Below, in pieces: positions 47,099-57,652 of a stretch of DNA of 64,000 bases. The notes below the pieces were generated by a model, which was given only the letters and a program-made list of their open reading frames with translations, had not been told where the DNA came from and searched no databases. The DNA comes from Cycas panzhihuaensis. Lineage: Eukaryota; Cycadophyta. The DNA is taken from contig CM041465.1 in the NCBI GenBank assembly GCA_023213395.1, forward strand, positions 162,509,741 through 162,573,740, in the 5' to 3' direction. Every line of letters begins with the position of its first letter. Position 1 is the stretch's first letter. The translations under genes and the position numbers were made by a program.

Positions 47099-47510
47099 AT
47101 CTCCACCTTAATGGTAGAAGGTCATTTCATCCTATTTTATTCTATCCTATAAGGTCTTTATTTGAGCCTCTTACAAAGCAAACTACTATGACACTTTTGT
47201 GGGAAACCCTCATGGGGAAGAAAACCTACAGATTTTCTAATCTACTAACCTAGATCAGGCGGCTCTTTAAATGAAGCTAAATAGCCAATTAGTACAATGA
47301 ATTTTGTAGCTGTAATCTACTGAGTCTCTATATACCATTTGGTCATCCCCCATGCCCTTTCAGGTTTTTACAGGTTTTGATTTTCGAAAATGACACAACC
47401 CCTATCCTTTTGCGCCCACAAGGGGTTTTCACAAATGAGACAAAGTATGATGATCCTATTGTCATCTCCTTCAATCAGTCGGAGATGGAGGCTCTAAGGC
47501 CGAGTTGCCT

Positions 47511-48365
47511 TCAGAACTGTTCAAACTTCACCCTCTTTAGTGGTTTGGTGAAGATATCGGCCACTTGATCTACTGTAGGGCAATACTCTAGTTGAATTGT
47601 GCCATCATGAACTAGTTCTCTAATCTTGTGGACTTTCGTATTTATATGTTTCGTACGATCATGAGATACAGGATTTTTAGCCATTTGGATTGTAGATTGA
47701 TTATCTACATGTAAGCTAGTAGAACTTGTTTGGGTGGCATTTAATGTATTCAACAATTTTCTAAGCCATATCACCTCCTTGCTTGTCTTAGAAGCAGTAA
47801 TATATTTAGCTTCGGTAGTTGAGTCTACAACTATTTTCTGTTGTTTGGATCTCCATGATATTGGTGCTGTTCCAAGAAATGTTACGTACCCAGATGTAGA
47901 TCTTCCTATGTCTTTATCTCTAGCAAAGTATGAATCTGTGTATGCATAACGTTTAAATTCTACATTGGGTTCATACAACAAACCATATTTGTTGGTCGTC
48001 TTTAGGTACCTCAACACTCGTATTGCAGCTTGCCAATGATTCTGCTTAGGATTTGTCATGAATCTTGCAAGAATTTCGACAGAGTGTGCAATATCTAGCT
48101 TTGTGTTGGTAGCATAGATGAGACTACCTACAAATTGCCTGTAGAGTGTTGCGTCTATGTCCTTAGTGTCACCATTAGCTGAGAGTTTAACATTAGGTTC
48201 CATAGGTGTAGCCACTGTTTGAGCACTTTCCAACTGAAACTTTGTCAGAAGATCGTTGATATATTTTTCTTGCGAGAGAAAGACTTTGCCATTCTTTTGA
48301 GTTACTTCAATTCCCAAGTAATATTTCATCAAACCCGAGGTCAGACAATTCAAAAATTTTAGCAA
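47511..48365 (-). pseudogene. copia B pol, end of RT and RNase H
   Basis: A 284-codon open run. It holds the RT thumb (GLMKYYLGIEVTQKNGKVFL), the connection region (FVGSLIYATNTKLDIAHSVE, where many copies read RPDI) and RNase H with YTDSYFARDKDIGRSTSGY, VDSTTEAKY, LHVDNQSTIQMAKNP and ADIFTKPLK. It is the longest intact coding stretch in the window. RNase H would remove the RNA template during cDNA synthesis. It follows the RT core at higher coordinates through a stop. Confidence 0.92.
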
Positions 48366-49186
48366 AGTCCTTCTTCAACTGGCTGATTACCTATTCACTA
48401 TTCCCCGTTATTAGCATATCATCCACAAAGATTAAGAGGTAAGTGACTTTATCATTTTGGTGCTCGATGAATAATGTTGCATCAATATCTTGATAGCCAT
48501 AAACCTCATATCCAAATTGCCTCATTCTTTCAAACAATTTGGTAAACTAAGCATGAGGGGCTTGTTTTAGGCCATACAAGGACTTTCTAAGCCTGCAAAC
48601 CTTATGCTCCTGACCGACAATCTCATATCCTTCTATCTAAGCCATGTAAATTTCTTCTTTGAGGTCCCCATTGAGAAATGCAGTCTTAACATCGAGTTGG
48701 TGGATTTTCCAACCCTGTTGAGTAGCCAAGGCTATAAGAGTTTTGATTGTAGGCCACTGGGTTGTAGGAGCAAAGATTTCAGTATAATTGATGCCATCCC
48801 TTTGTGTGAATCCTTTTACTACCAACCTCGCCTTGTGTTTTTCTAGGGTGCCATCTAATCTACGCTTATTTTTGGACACCCATTTGTTTTGAACTACCTT
48901 TCTTCCAAGTGGTAGATCAAGAAGCTCCCATGTACCGTTCTTGATAAGAGATTAGTATTCTTTGTTCATGGCATTTCTCCAAGCTGCATGCTTTACAGCT
49001 TTTCGGTACGTTAGAGGCTCTTCATTAAGAGCAAGGTGCAGTTCTGCTAGTTCAAGCTCAATGAAAAGTGATTCATGCATCCTTGCTCTATGGGCACTTC
49101 TAGTGTCAGTTTTGCCTACCTCACTTGGTCACATGTCCTTATGTAGCTGGTAGGCTTCACGAAAACCTCGAGTTGGGAATGAAGTT
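48366..49186 (-). pseudogene. copia B pol, reverse transcriptase core
   Basis: Read down: a conserved opening (ELLDLPLGRK near 48910), then HKARLVVKGFTQRDG and [18 protein letters not shown] in 48637-48879, YGLKQAPHA near 48560, and LLIFVDDMLITGNSE near 48405-48450 carrying the catalytic VDD pair. The 48637-48879 piece lies in a different frame from the rest, so there are compensating frameshifts, plus several stops. Copies RNA into DNA when intact. Confidence 0.88.
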
Positions 49187-49187
49187 T

Positions 49188-50477
49188 TCATTTCCACAGC
49201 CTCTTGGTCTTCGTTTGATCCTGAAAAGGATCATGTGAAATGTATGGTACGAAGGAAGTTGACGATGCTGGAGAAGATGGGCTAGCCATTGATGTTGGAG
49301 AAGATGGTCCTTCTACTATGGCTTTGCCTTTGTCAACTTGATTGTTTGCAAGTGATGGTGCTGGATGTGTACACATTAATTGGGAGTCACATCTTGTATC
49401 CTTCGGGGCTCTATTGTCAAATTCCAAGATTTTGACCAACTGTTGAGCATCTTCCCCCTTAAATTTTGGAATCTGGACATCAAATTTAGTAGCATCATTA
49501 AATCGGTATGAAGGTATCTTGGAGTCAAGTCTGAGTAATTGATCTTCAGTCTCTACAAAGATAACATCTCTAGTGATGATAATTTTCCATTGTGAAGGTA
49601 TAAAAACCTTGTACCCCTTTTTGTCCATAGAGTATCCGGCAAAGATGCCTTTGAGGGCTCTATCTTAGAGCTTGTTTCTGTGTTCCTCTAGAATGTGAGC
49701 ATAATAAGTAGAGCCAAAAATTCTTAAGTGGGAGATAGAGGGGGTTTGTCCATATCACATTTCATGTGGAGAGGGGCCGAGCTTGGAGGGACTAACAGTG
49801 TTAATGCAATACACGGTAGTCCAGATAGCCTCAGCCCAAATATAGATAGGGATGTTCTTATATACCAGCATAGCACGAGCCATGTTCATGATGGTCCTAT
49901 TCATGTGCTCGGCAACTCCATTTTGCTAGGGTGTACTTGCAACAGTGGTCTGATGTTTGATTCCATGCTAACGTAGGTACGATTCAAACTCATTGGACAT
50001 GTACTCACCACCATTGTCAGTCCTGAGTATTTTGATCTTGAATCCAAATTCATTTTCCACACGGGCCTTGAAAGCTTGAAACATAGAAAAAGCTTCATCT
50101 TTCTTTGCAAGAAAAGCAATCCATACTTTCTTCATAAAATCATCAATGAAAGTAATATAGTACCACTTCTGTTTAAGAGAAGGGATGTGCATAGGACCGA
50201 ATATATCTAAGTGTACAAGTTGCAAAGGTTGGCTAGATTTCTACTGACTATGAGGAAAAGGTTGTCTTTGAGATTTGGCAACGATACATGCTTCGCATTT
50301 GAAGGGTTTAGAGGAGAGCCTAGGCATACGAGGAAGAGTGGCATGTAGTTCTCTTAAACGATCAATTTTGATATGGCCCATACAAGCATGCCATAGGGCT
50401 GTTTGGGACAACTTTTGAGGAGTCAGGGTTGTGGTAAAAGCAGAGTCATCATTAACATAGTTAGCTTCAAAGGATGG
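49188..50477 (-). pseudogene. copia B pol, integrase and linker
   Basis: GAG-pre-integrase and zinc-binding blocks are near 50285-50400 (HACMGHIKIDRL, CEACIVAKS). The catalytic core has VHLDIFGPMH near 50215, LRTDNGGEYMS near 50000 and QNGVAEHMNRT near 49910, so all three acidic positions are kept. The C-terminal part (LKGIFAGYSMDKKGYKVF) and a Ser/Pro-rich linker (49188-49628) follow. Single stops at several places, otherwise one frame. Compare A, where the third acidic residue is lysine. Confidence 0.9.
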
Positions 50478-51365
50478 TCAGCCAGTTAGGCAAAAAAGTT
50501 TGCCATCAAGAATTCTGATCATAATCACATCATTTGAAGGAGGGTGAATGACACAGAGAGTTTGATTATTTGCAGTTACACTCAGATCAAATCCATGAGA
50601 GTCAAGGGTGGATAGGGAGAGCAGGTTCTGCTTCAGAGCAGGAATATATAAAACATCAACAAGCATCAAATCTGGAAGGCTTGAGAGTGTCAGGCAAATA
50701 GTTCCAAGTCCTTCAATTGGCTGAGAAGATTTATTAGCCATGTGTAGAACACCACAAACTTTAGAGTCAAAATCCTGAAAGAACTGGCGATGACAAGTCA
50801 TATGTTGTGTTGCTCCAGTATCCATGAGCCAAGATGAAGTATTTGAGGTGGCACTATTTGCAACCCCAAGTGGTGAAGGCAAAAGTGAATAAGCATAGCC
50901 ACAATGAGCCTCAATATACTTAGTGGATCTATCAACAACATTTGATGAAGTGGTCCCAATTCTTTGAAGGTGTGCATAAGCAAATTGTGTTCCACCAAAA
51001 GCATCTTCAAAAGAAGCATTATCAACATTATGTGCACCATAGCGCTGTTGATAGCTTGGTAGTTTGTTGGCGGCAGTTCTGCAATTTTTGGTACAATGTT
51101 CTTTTCTATTATACCTTTGGCACACAATTATTTGATTTCCAGTCCCACAAGAAGTATTGAGCTGGTTGGATTGTCTCTGATTATTGGATCTAGGTCCAGG
51201 TTGATTATTTTGGCCTTGGCCTTGAGACTGTTTTTGTTGGAGTTGAGGAGCCTGTTGACCAAGAGGACGTTGTCCTTGTTGTCTACCTCTACTTCTTCCA
51301 CAAGAATTACCACCTCTGCAAGAGTATTGACCTTGATTTTTGGTAGAACAAAGATCTACTTCCAC
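50478..51365 (-). pseudogene. copia B gag C-terminus, zinc knuckle and protease
   Basis: A 295-codon open run directly after one in-frame stop ending the gag part. It is Gln/Gly/Asn-rich at first, then a zinc knuckle CQRYNRKEHCTKNC (second cysteine changed to Tyr; A still has the Cys). The protease active site WLMDTGATQHMTC is near 50800-50835 and a flap-like region ends in LKQNLLSLSTLDSHGFDLSV. The protease would cut the polyprotein. Confidence 0.92.
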
Positions 51366-52040
51366 TTAAAAAGCAGCATCAACTGGATCAGATGTAGTGG
51401 CAAAGTTGGTATCAAAGGTCTTATTGAATTCAATGAACTTATCAGCAAGAACCTCAAAGTTTAGGGTCTTTAAAGTGCCATTAGATTGAAGACTTCCCAG
51501 TAGATTTTTGTAATCTGGGATATGGAGACATGACTGAATCAAGAAAGCCCATGTAATGCATTGAGTTTTGAAATCTTTATTAATGGATTGCTTGATTAGA
51601 CAAAGGAGATTGATTGTCTCACTTGCATGTCCTTTTTGCATTTTCAATTTATTCATCTTCAGCACTAAGTGAACAAATTCTAAGTCTGATTTAGTGTCAA
51701 AGTTCTTCTTAAGAACTTTAAGAACTTTCCATGCTATATCATGTACAACTTCATCAATGAGATTATGCAGGGAATAATCAGTGACAAGAAGTATCCCTGC
51801 ATGGATTTTATCATCATCAAGTTCCCATTGGCGTTTAGCTGTAACTTCAGTGGGAGTAGTTGGAGCACCTCCTCTAGAAGTAGTTGAGGTAGCTGTAGTT
51901 GCAACAAATGGTGTAGGTTGCAAGTGATCTCTCCAAAGACCTTCATACTTTACAACATTTCTGACATCGGTGAACCACATGTCCCAATTTTCTTTCCCTT
52001 TTAAAATGCAATTCACATTTTGCTTGAACTGTGAAGACAT
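51366..52040 (-). pseudogene. copia B gag, capsid part
   Basis: 224 open codons from ATG at 52040 (MSSQFKQNVNCILKGKENWD), through VTDYSLHNLIDEVVHDIAWK and VHLVLKMNKLKMQKGH to a TAA at 51366. The next open run is in the same frame, so gag-protease is broken here by one stop codon only. Matches A closely in the same blocks. Confidence 0.93.
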
Positions 52041-54058
52041 GGTGTCTTTTGAGATGGTGTCTTTTGAGAAGGGAAAAAAAAAACAAGGGACTATGAAAGT
52101 GATGGCAATAAATGACCAATCATTGTTTACAAATAGGAGATGTAATGAAGTAGGGTAGCAGAAGGAAGAAGAAGTGAGAATGGTTGCTCAAAGATGAAGG
52201 GAGCAACTTAGAGAAAAGTCACCAACACTTATGACAAATATTAACCTGACGCAGCAAGAATATGAGAAGCACTATGATAAAAATTGGCCACTAACACTTG
52301 TGGCAAATATTAATCTGACGCAGCAGGAATATGAGAAGCACTATGATTGTGATTACACTATGGATCACTTTTTACAAATAAGTAAGTGATCAATATACAA
52401 GATTGTAGGCCAATGTAGAAGCTGACCTCATTGGGTGTACAGAACTTGAAACTCAAATGTAGGATGTGTAATCAACTCAATAACCTCTCACTTGTGTCCA
52501 ACATGTAGTTGAGGTTGTTGAATGGATGCCTAGGCTTCTAGTAGAATTAAGTTGGCCTTCACCCATGATACCCGCAATTGTGCTTGGTGATGAAATCCAA
52601 GTCACAACGGAGCCCAGGTACTCCTAATCCTCACCCAGTTCACCAATGAGCAGCTATATACCTCCTATAAAGAGTGGTATGTGCATACCCATGGCTATGA
52701 CGAATATTGGATTAGGTATATTTTAATCTTGTATTAAAGTTTCAATTTTCCCGGTTGGTTATCAGGATGATCCCTGATTGAGGCTCGATGGTATGGCTAA
52801 CCAAACCTCACCAAAATTCTGGTTCAATCCACTCCCAACTTAAAACCCACACCTCATTTATGGCATGACATTCTGCCAACCAAGGTATCTCAACCTCGGC
52901 GAGTGTGTGAATAGGTACAAGATGGCGAAAAATAGCGTACATGATGCATTCCTTTTAAGGAGAGTGAAAAGATTACCAAATTTGCATCCAATGTACATTT
53001 AACTGAAAATAGAATGCTTGCTTGGAGTGTCTTTAGAGTGCTTGCTTGAAGTGATTTTGGAGTGCTGAAATGTAATGCTGATAAGTGAGTGAGAACATTG
53101 GATATTGGTCCAATCCAGGTGTTTTTTACTCACTTTTACAATGGGCTTTTAAGCTTTATAAAAGAAGGAAGAAAATTTCTTCACTTTTTTTTTTTTTTTT
53201 TTAAATACCAAAAAAGTAGTCTTCACTAAAACAGCAATAACTTTCTCCCACGATAACGAAATTGAGTGCCAGTTTTGTGCTGCAAACTAGATTCAAGGCT
53301 TCATCTTCAAGAAGTGAAATCAGATCCAAATGAGTTCTGAAAAATTTTTGGCAGTCCCGCAAAGTTAGGAAGATATATTTTTCTAGAATTCTTACTAAAA
53401 ATAACTATTATTCACTAAAACAGCAATAACTTTCTCATACGGCAACGAAATTAGGTGCCAGTTTTTGTGTTGGAAACTAGACTCAGAGCCTCATCTTTGG
53501 CAATTGGAATCAGGTCAATTGGAGCTTTGTAGAAGATTTTACAGACCTGTGAAGTTCAGCAAATAAGTTTTGTTTCTGCAGAAATTTTAGCTTGCTAATA
53601 TCTCATTAACACGTGATACCATATGAAATTTCCATCATTTTTTAATCACTAGGATCTCAATATGGGCAAGGTGAGAGCATACAATGATGGATATTTTAAA
53701 TGATTCCAATTTCTTTAAAAAAAATGGGTAGAACCTCCCCTTACAATCATTCTTCTAAAAGCTGGAAAATTTTCGACAGCATTTCCCCTTGTTAAATGGA
53801 AAAAAAATAGGGGAAAGAAAAGAAGAATGAGATAGCATAAATGGCCACTAAAGTATTGGAATCCTTGGGCCTTACAACTCCTTGTATTGTGCTTCCAAAC
53901 CTGCAAAGAGAAAGGGAAAGCAAACAATACTAAATATGCTATAATAAAAACTTGAAAATATTTCTAAATCCACTTTCACAATCTCCTTCGCCACATGGAT
54001 TGTGGGGTAGAAGGAATTGATGGCTCCATTGCAAGTGTAAGTGAAAAATATGAAGCAA
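52041..54058 (-). other. Long leader of copia B with two kinds of internal repeat
   Basis: About 2 kb. Near the gag start, a unit of about 66 bp is repeated (52222-52287 and 52288-52347). Further out, a unit of about 190 bp is repeated (53216-53405 and 53408-53600), each beginning with ACTAAAACAGCAATAACTTT. The 52500-52900 part matches the leader of A in inverted orientation. A T-run lies at 53186-53203. No gene. Confidence 0.75.
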
Positions 54059-54070
54059 GCTCTGATACCA
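54059..54070 (-). other. Primer-binding site of copia B
   Basis: Complement reads TGGTATCAGAGC, canonical, two bases inside the LTR. Confidence 0.9.
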
Positions 54071-54072
54071 CA

Positions 54073-54370
54073 TGAAAAGAGTGGATCTATCCTTTATCTC
54101 CATGCACTAAACACAAAGGCAAACATGGGAACAAGAGAGACTTGAGAGAAAGAGAGTAGCTCTCACAAAACGGGAAGGTAAGAATGAGCCTCCTCCATTG
54201 AGCTTTTACTTTTATATTGAGAGAGGGAGCATTAGGGTTAGGTGAAATGAAATTACACATAATGCACATGAAAGTGCATTTCACTTAAGTGATCTAATTT
54301 AAAGTTCACTAAAGACCTTTTTTAGAAATAATCAACTAATGTAATGACCTTGTGACATCAACCCGTTTCA
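54073..54370 (-). repeat. 5' LTR of copia B
   Basis: Plus-strand ends TGAAAAGAGTGG and CCCGTTTCA, partner of 46803-47098. Shares ATGTCACAWGGTCATT and CACTTAAGTGAAATG blocks with the LTRs of A. Confidence 0.93.
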
Positions 54371-54962
54371 AGGTAGTCCTCCATATTACTTACCTAAGAA
54401 TGAAAATAAGAGGTAGGGCCTTGGCTATTTAAGACCGGTAACTCAATATTTTTTCAAGCGACTATACTTTTCTAATAGTGTCATCTCATCCATGGAAGAC
54501 CAATCTTTAGGAGTTAGGGAAGAATGTGATCTAATTGGACTTCGGTCTACTAGAGGTTAGATGAGTACATTCCAAAATCAGTCTTGGCCTTTGGATTTTC
54601 ATTTCACATATATTTCCTCCTTTCATACACTTTTGTAATTGGAAGGATAGTTATGTAGGGTTGTGGAGCTTCCAAGGGAGATTGACCACGTTCCTCAAAA
54701 TGGTGATTGCTTTGAAGATCTTACCTTTGTATTCTCTTGATTTCTTCATCCTTGGGAAGCTTCCTACTTTTGCATCATCATTGTTAGGAATGCATTCATC
54801 GTTGACATTTATCTAGTCATATCCACTAAACTCTTCTTAAATGTAGTGACCCTAACTTGCATAGGATCAACATCCTTTCTAGGATGTTTTTGAGAAGATT
54901 CATTTGTTTCCATCCTTGTTAGTTGTACACCAATTCTTGCAAACCAAAGCTTTGATACGAAA
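54371..54962 (-). pseudogene. Continuation of the LINE relic, then gag start of an inverted element-G copy
   Basis: Joining across copia B, the minus strand gives NMEDYLQYMGQ running into the LINE block below 46802, so LINE sequence probably extends up from 54371 for some hundred bases; its border is not clear. From about 54780 to 54962 the minus strand matches the leader and gag start of element G (44391-44560), ending in a mutated primer site near 54948-54960. Confidence 0.5.
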
Positions 54963-55821
54963 TGCTATAGTCTACAAGAATAAACAAGATAAAAGTTTTA
55001 TGTTGCTAAAACTTCTTGCTACATAAAATTGTAACTTTACAGTGTCATTGCCAAAATCATTAGTTCCTAGACAATAATAATTTTCCATCTAATCTTTCAT
55101 ATTACATAACAAATCTATTTTCAATAGAGAAGAGACTAAAATAGAAGACAATGAGAGAGAATCTCAATGAGAGTATCTAAGAGTGAACGAGAAGAAAACC
55201 AAACACCAATGAGATTTGGATAATACCACAATATATGGAAGGAATGAGATGATGTCCACCACAAACCACCCTATATGCAAATAGTAGTTAACATCATATT
55301 TCATAAGTGGGATTACTTAGACACACTTATTCCATTGTTGGGCTTATTTGGGTGCACTAGTGCCAAAAAATACTATTGCCCATAATAGCTTAACAATAAT
55401 GCTACATATTATAGGTTTCATAATAGTGCATCCAATGACATCATAATAATATGCTAAATATTGTAGCTTTAATAGTAGTGCTACATGCAGTAGCCTCTAA
55501 GTGGAATCCTTTGTCAATAGTTACAATTATGTTGGAGTCACTAGGTCCTCTTGATTCACTTTGGTGTAGCTCTCCTTATAAGCTCACCTATAGGAGCAAA
55601 CATCAAATATATCATTCTCCAAATTCCTAATTCACTTCTTTGAAAATATTACATGGAATGACCACATGAAAGGTCATATAAAATGAAGGGAAAAGTCACT
55701 AGTGAGGTGAAGAGTCAAGAGTCACTTTTTCATGGTCTAGTAAATACCCCTTAGAGTCGACTTAACAACATGATATAGTTTTTGTGTATTACATATATTC
55801 TATGATTCATAAGATGTAACA
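54963..55821 (-). repeat. 5' LTR of inverted element-G copy
   Basis: Inverted relative of 43349-44390 and direct relative of 37584-38205. On the minus strand starts TGTTACATCTTATG and ends at a mutated ACTATAGCA next to the primer site. About 860 bp. Confidence 0.72.
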
Positions 55822-57463
55822 AGTGCCACCATTCTAGATGTTGTGTGTGAGAATGTAATGATTGTTAAATTGGCTATTCTTCTTATGTTTAAAATGGATG
55901 CATTAGAAACGTTCAATAATGAGTAAACAATGAACAATGATGGACCTTATATGCATTATCACAGGAAATCAATTGAAATTGTACATTATAGTGTCTATGC
56001 GGTTTTGTTGCCAGGACATGAATTTCTCTCTCTTGATGAGAGTCTAATACCCTAACCAAGCAACATTTCAACTTCAACACTCTTCACACCTTTCTATCAT
56101 GGCTTCTAAGAGTTTTGTATATAACCAAAGATTTTGACCATGCCAAATCTAAGTGCTCTTTCCATTCTCTACATGCAAAAGAAACATTGATTTTATCAAT
56201 CTATAAGTGATAAAGAGCCTTATTTCCCAAATGGCTACATATAAATAATAGGGATGTGTCTTTCTACACTCACAACTTCTAATTAAGCTGACAATGATGA
56301 AAATACATGTATATGACAATTTTGAAGATTTTGGGATATGAAGATATAGAAAAATTGGAACTCCCAACAAATATAAATACAAATCTGATTAGAATGGTGT
56401 GTAAAATTAGACATTAGATGCATTAGATTTAAAATAAGACTATCAATTATGCGTGAAAATTGAATTAAAACAATTATTCAAGTGCATTTTTTATGCTTTA
56501 ATCTTTCTTTAGGGGTTTGCAGGCAAGGGTAGATGTTAATGGGGTTAGATATGATTGATTGTAGGCTCCAGCATGTTGAATGCATCACAAGGGTGTGTGT
56601 GTGCACCCATTTCTTATAAGGGTCTCCATCCAAAGGGCCTAAGTTTAGTTTAGTCCATCTTTGACCAATTGCGGATAGGACTCAAGTAAATTGGGCTAGC
56701 ACTAGGCAAACTATAACAATGACTTAGGTGGACCATCGATAAGATCCAACTTACCAAAAAGTTAATATATTTTAAAATTATAAAATTTTACAAAAATAAA
56801 ATAGAACAAAAACACCATATTGTAGCCCTGATGGGACCTACAATACCCTAAATTAGGCAAACCTAGATTTTTGGATTGAGGAGCATTCATATAATGTTGT
56901 ATTGAACACAAATATGACACCATATGGGAAGTATTCTAAACATATCCTCACACAAATGGAATTAATGAACTTATGGGATGTAACCAAGCTATGTGGAATG
57001 TATTCAAAAATCTTTGCCATGTGGCCGCACTCTTACAATCTCTTTTGATCCCATCAAATAGAATCTAAAGTATTCATCAAAGAACACCTATAATAAGATG
57101 TTTCATAATTTTCTTTCTTGATGTTATAGTTTTATGCAATCACATAATTATGTGTTTTTTGTGTTGAGTATATAATTAAGTCAAAATGGAAACTTTAGGT
57201 ACTTTTCATTTTGCTTTTGTTTCTTTTCAAGAACAATAGTAACATAAGAATAGATTTTAATGCCTATATTCATATAGGGTACCTACAAAGATCTATTTTT
57301 ATAAATTTGATTTCAAAATATACAAATTAGTTATAAATAAGCACACTTTATTTTTGTGAACTTTGTTATATGAACTTGTTTTAAGTTGTATTTTCATTTT
57401 TCACTACTTTGACTTATGATGTATTCCACACCCATGTTGACAAAATTGATGGCCTCTTTTCAG
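55822..57463 (+). other. Last 1.6 kb of the intron, no gene
   Basis: AT-rich, no supported gene or element ends. The short minus-strand frame at 56149-56382 looks like chance. Ends in CTCTTTTCAG, the acceptor for exon Y. Confidence 0.5.
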
Positions 57464-57652
57464 ATATATTCCATCAAGAGCTTGCAAGCAATTGTTCACT
57501 GATTATAGAAGGAATCAATCTATACTTTCCAGTGACCAATTTACTCAAAGTGATCAACAGGAAATAACAGACGGTTTAATCGATTCAAATTTCAATGATA
57601 TGGACTGGCTTTCTTCCTCTGGCAATTCATGCGAAGAAGATTCAAGCGAAAG
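57464..57652 (+). CDS. Host gene exon Y (internal coding exon)
   Basis: A 189-base exon between acceptor CTCTTTTCAG and donor GAAAG followed by GTAAATG. Entered in phase 2, it is open throughout and continues exon X (YIPSRACKQLFTDYRRN, later NFNDMDWLSSSGNSCEEDSS). It also ends in phase 2. The product is Ser, Asp, Gln and Asn rich with an acidic end, like a regulatory tail. The acidic SSSGNSCEE-like end is what suggests, weakly, a SAC-domain phosphoinositide phosphatase tail. Any other phase would hit stops or change the join, so the phase match supports a real pair. The next exon is not found in the remaining 6.3 kb. Confidence 0.6.

Larger units (their letters stand above)
46803..54370 (-). 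mobile_element. Ty1/copia retrotransposon B, complete but inactive, minus strand
   Basis: LTRs at 54073-54370 (5') and 46803-47098 (3'). Primer site is at 54059-54070, with a 2 kb leader, gag from 52040, then protease, integrase, RT and RNase H down to 47511, and a purine tract complementary to 47099-47112. Flanks AGGTG (46798-46802) and AGGTA (54371-54375) are a target duplication with one mismatch. The LTRs differ at roughly 5 percent of positions by hand count. It is the best preserved element here: most coding blocks share one frame, broken by single stops. Same family as A. Confidence 0.94.
21946..57463 (+). other. Inferred 35.5 kb intron filled with nested transposons
   Basis: Bounded by GTAAGC at the donor and CTCTTTTCAG at the acceptor. 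The flanking exons join in matching phase (AG then A). It holds at least four copia, several gypsy and one LINE insertions on both strands. Introns of tens of kilobases swollen by retrotransposons are known in conifers; that these two exons are directly joined is inference from phase, strand and open frame. Confidence 0.55.
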
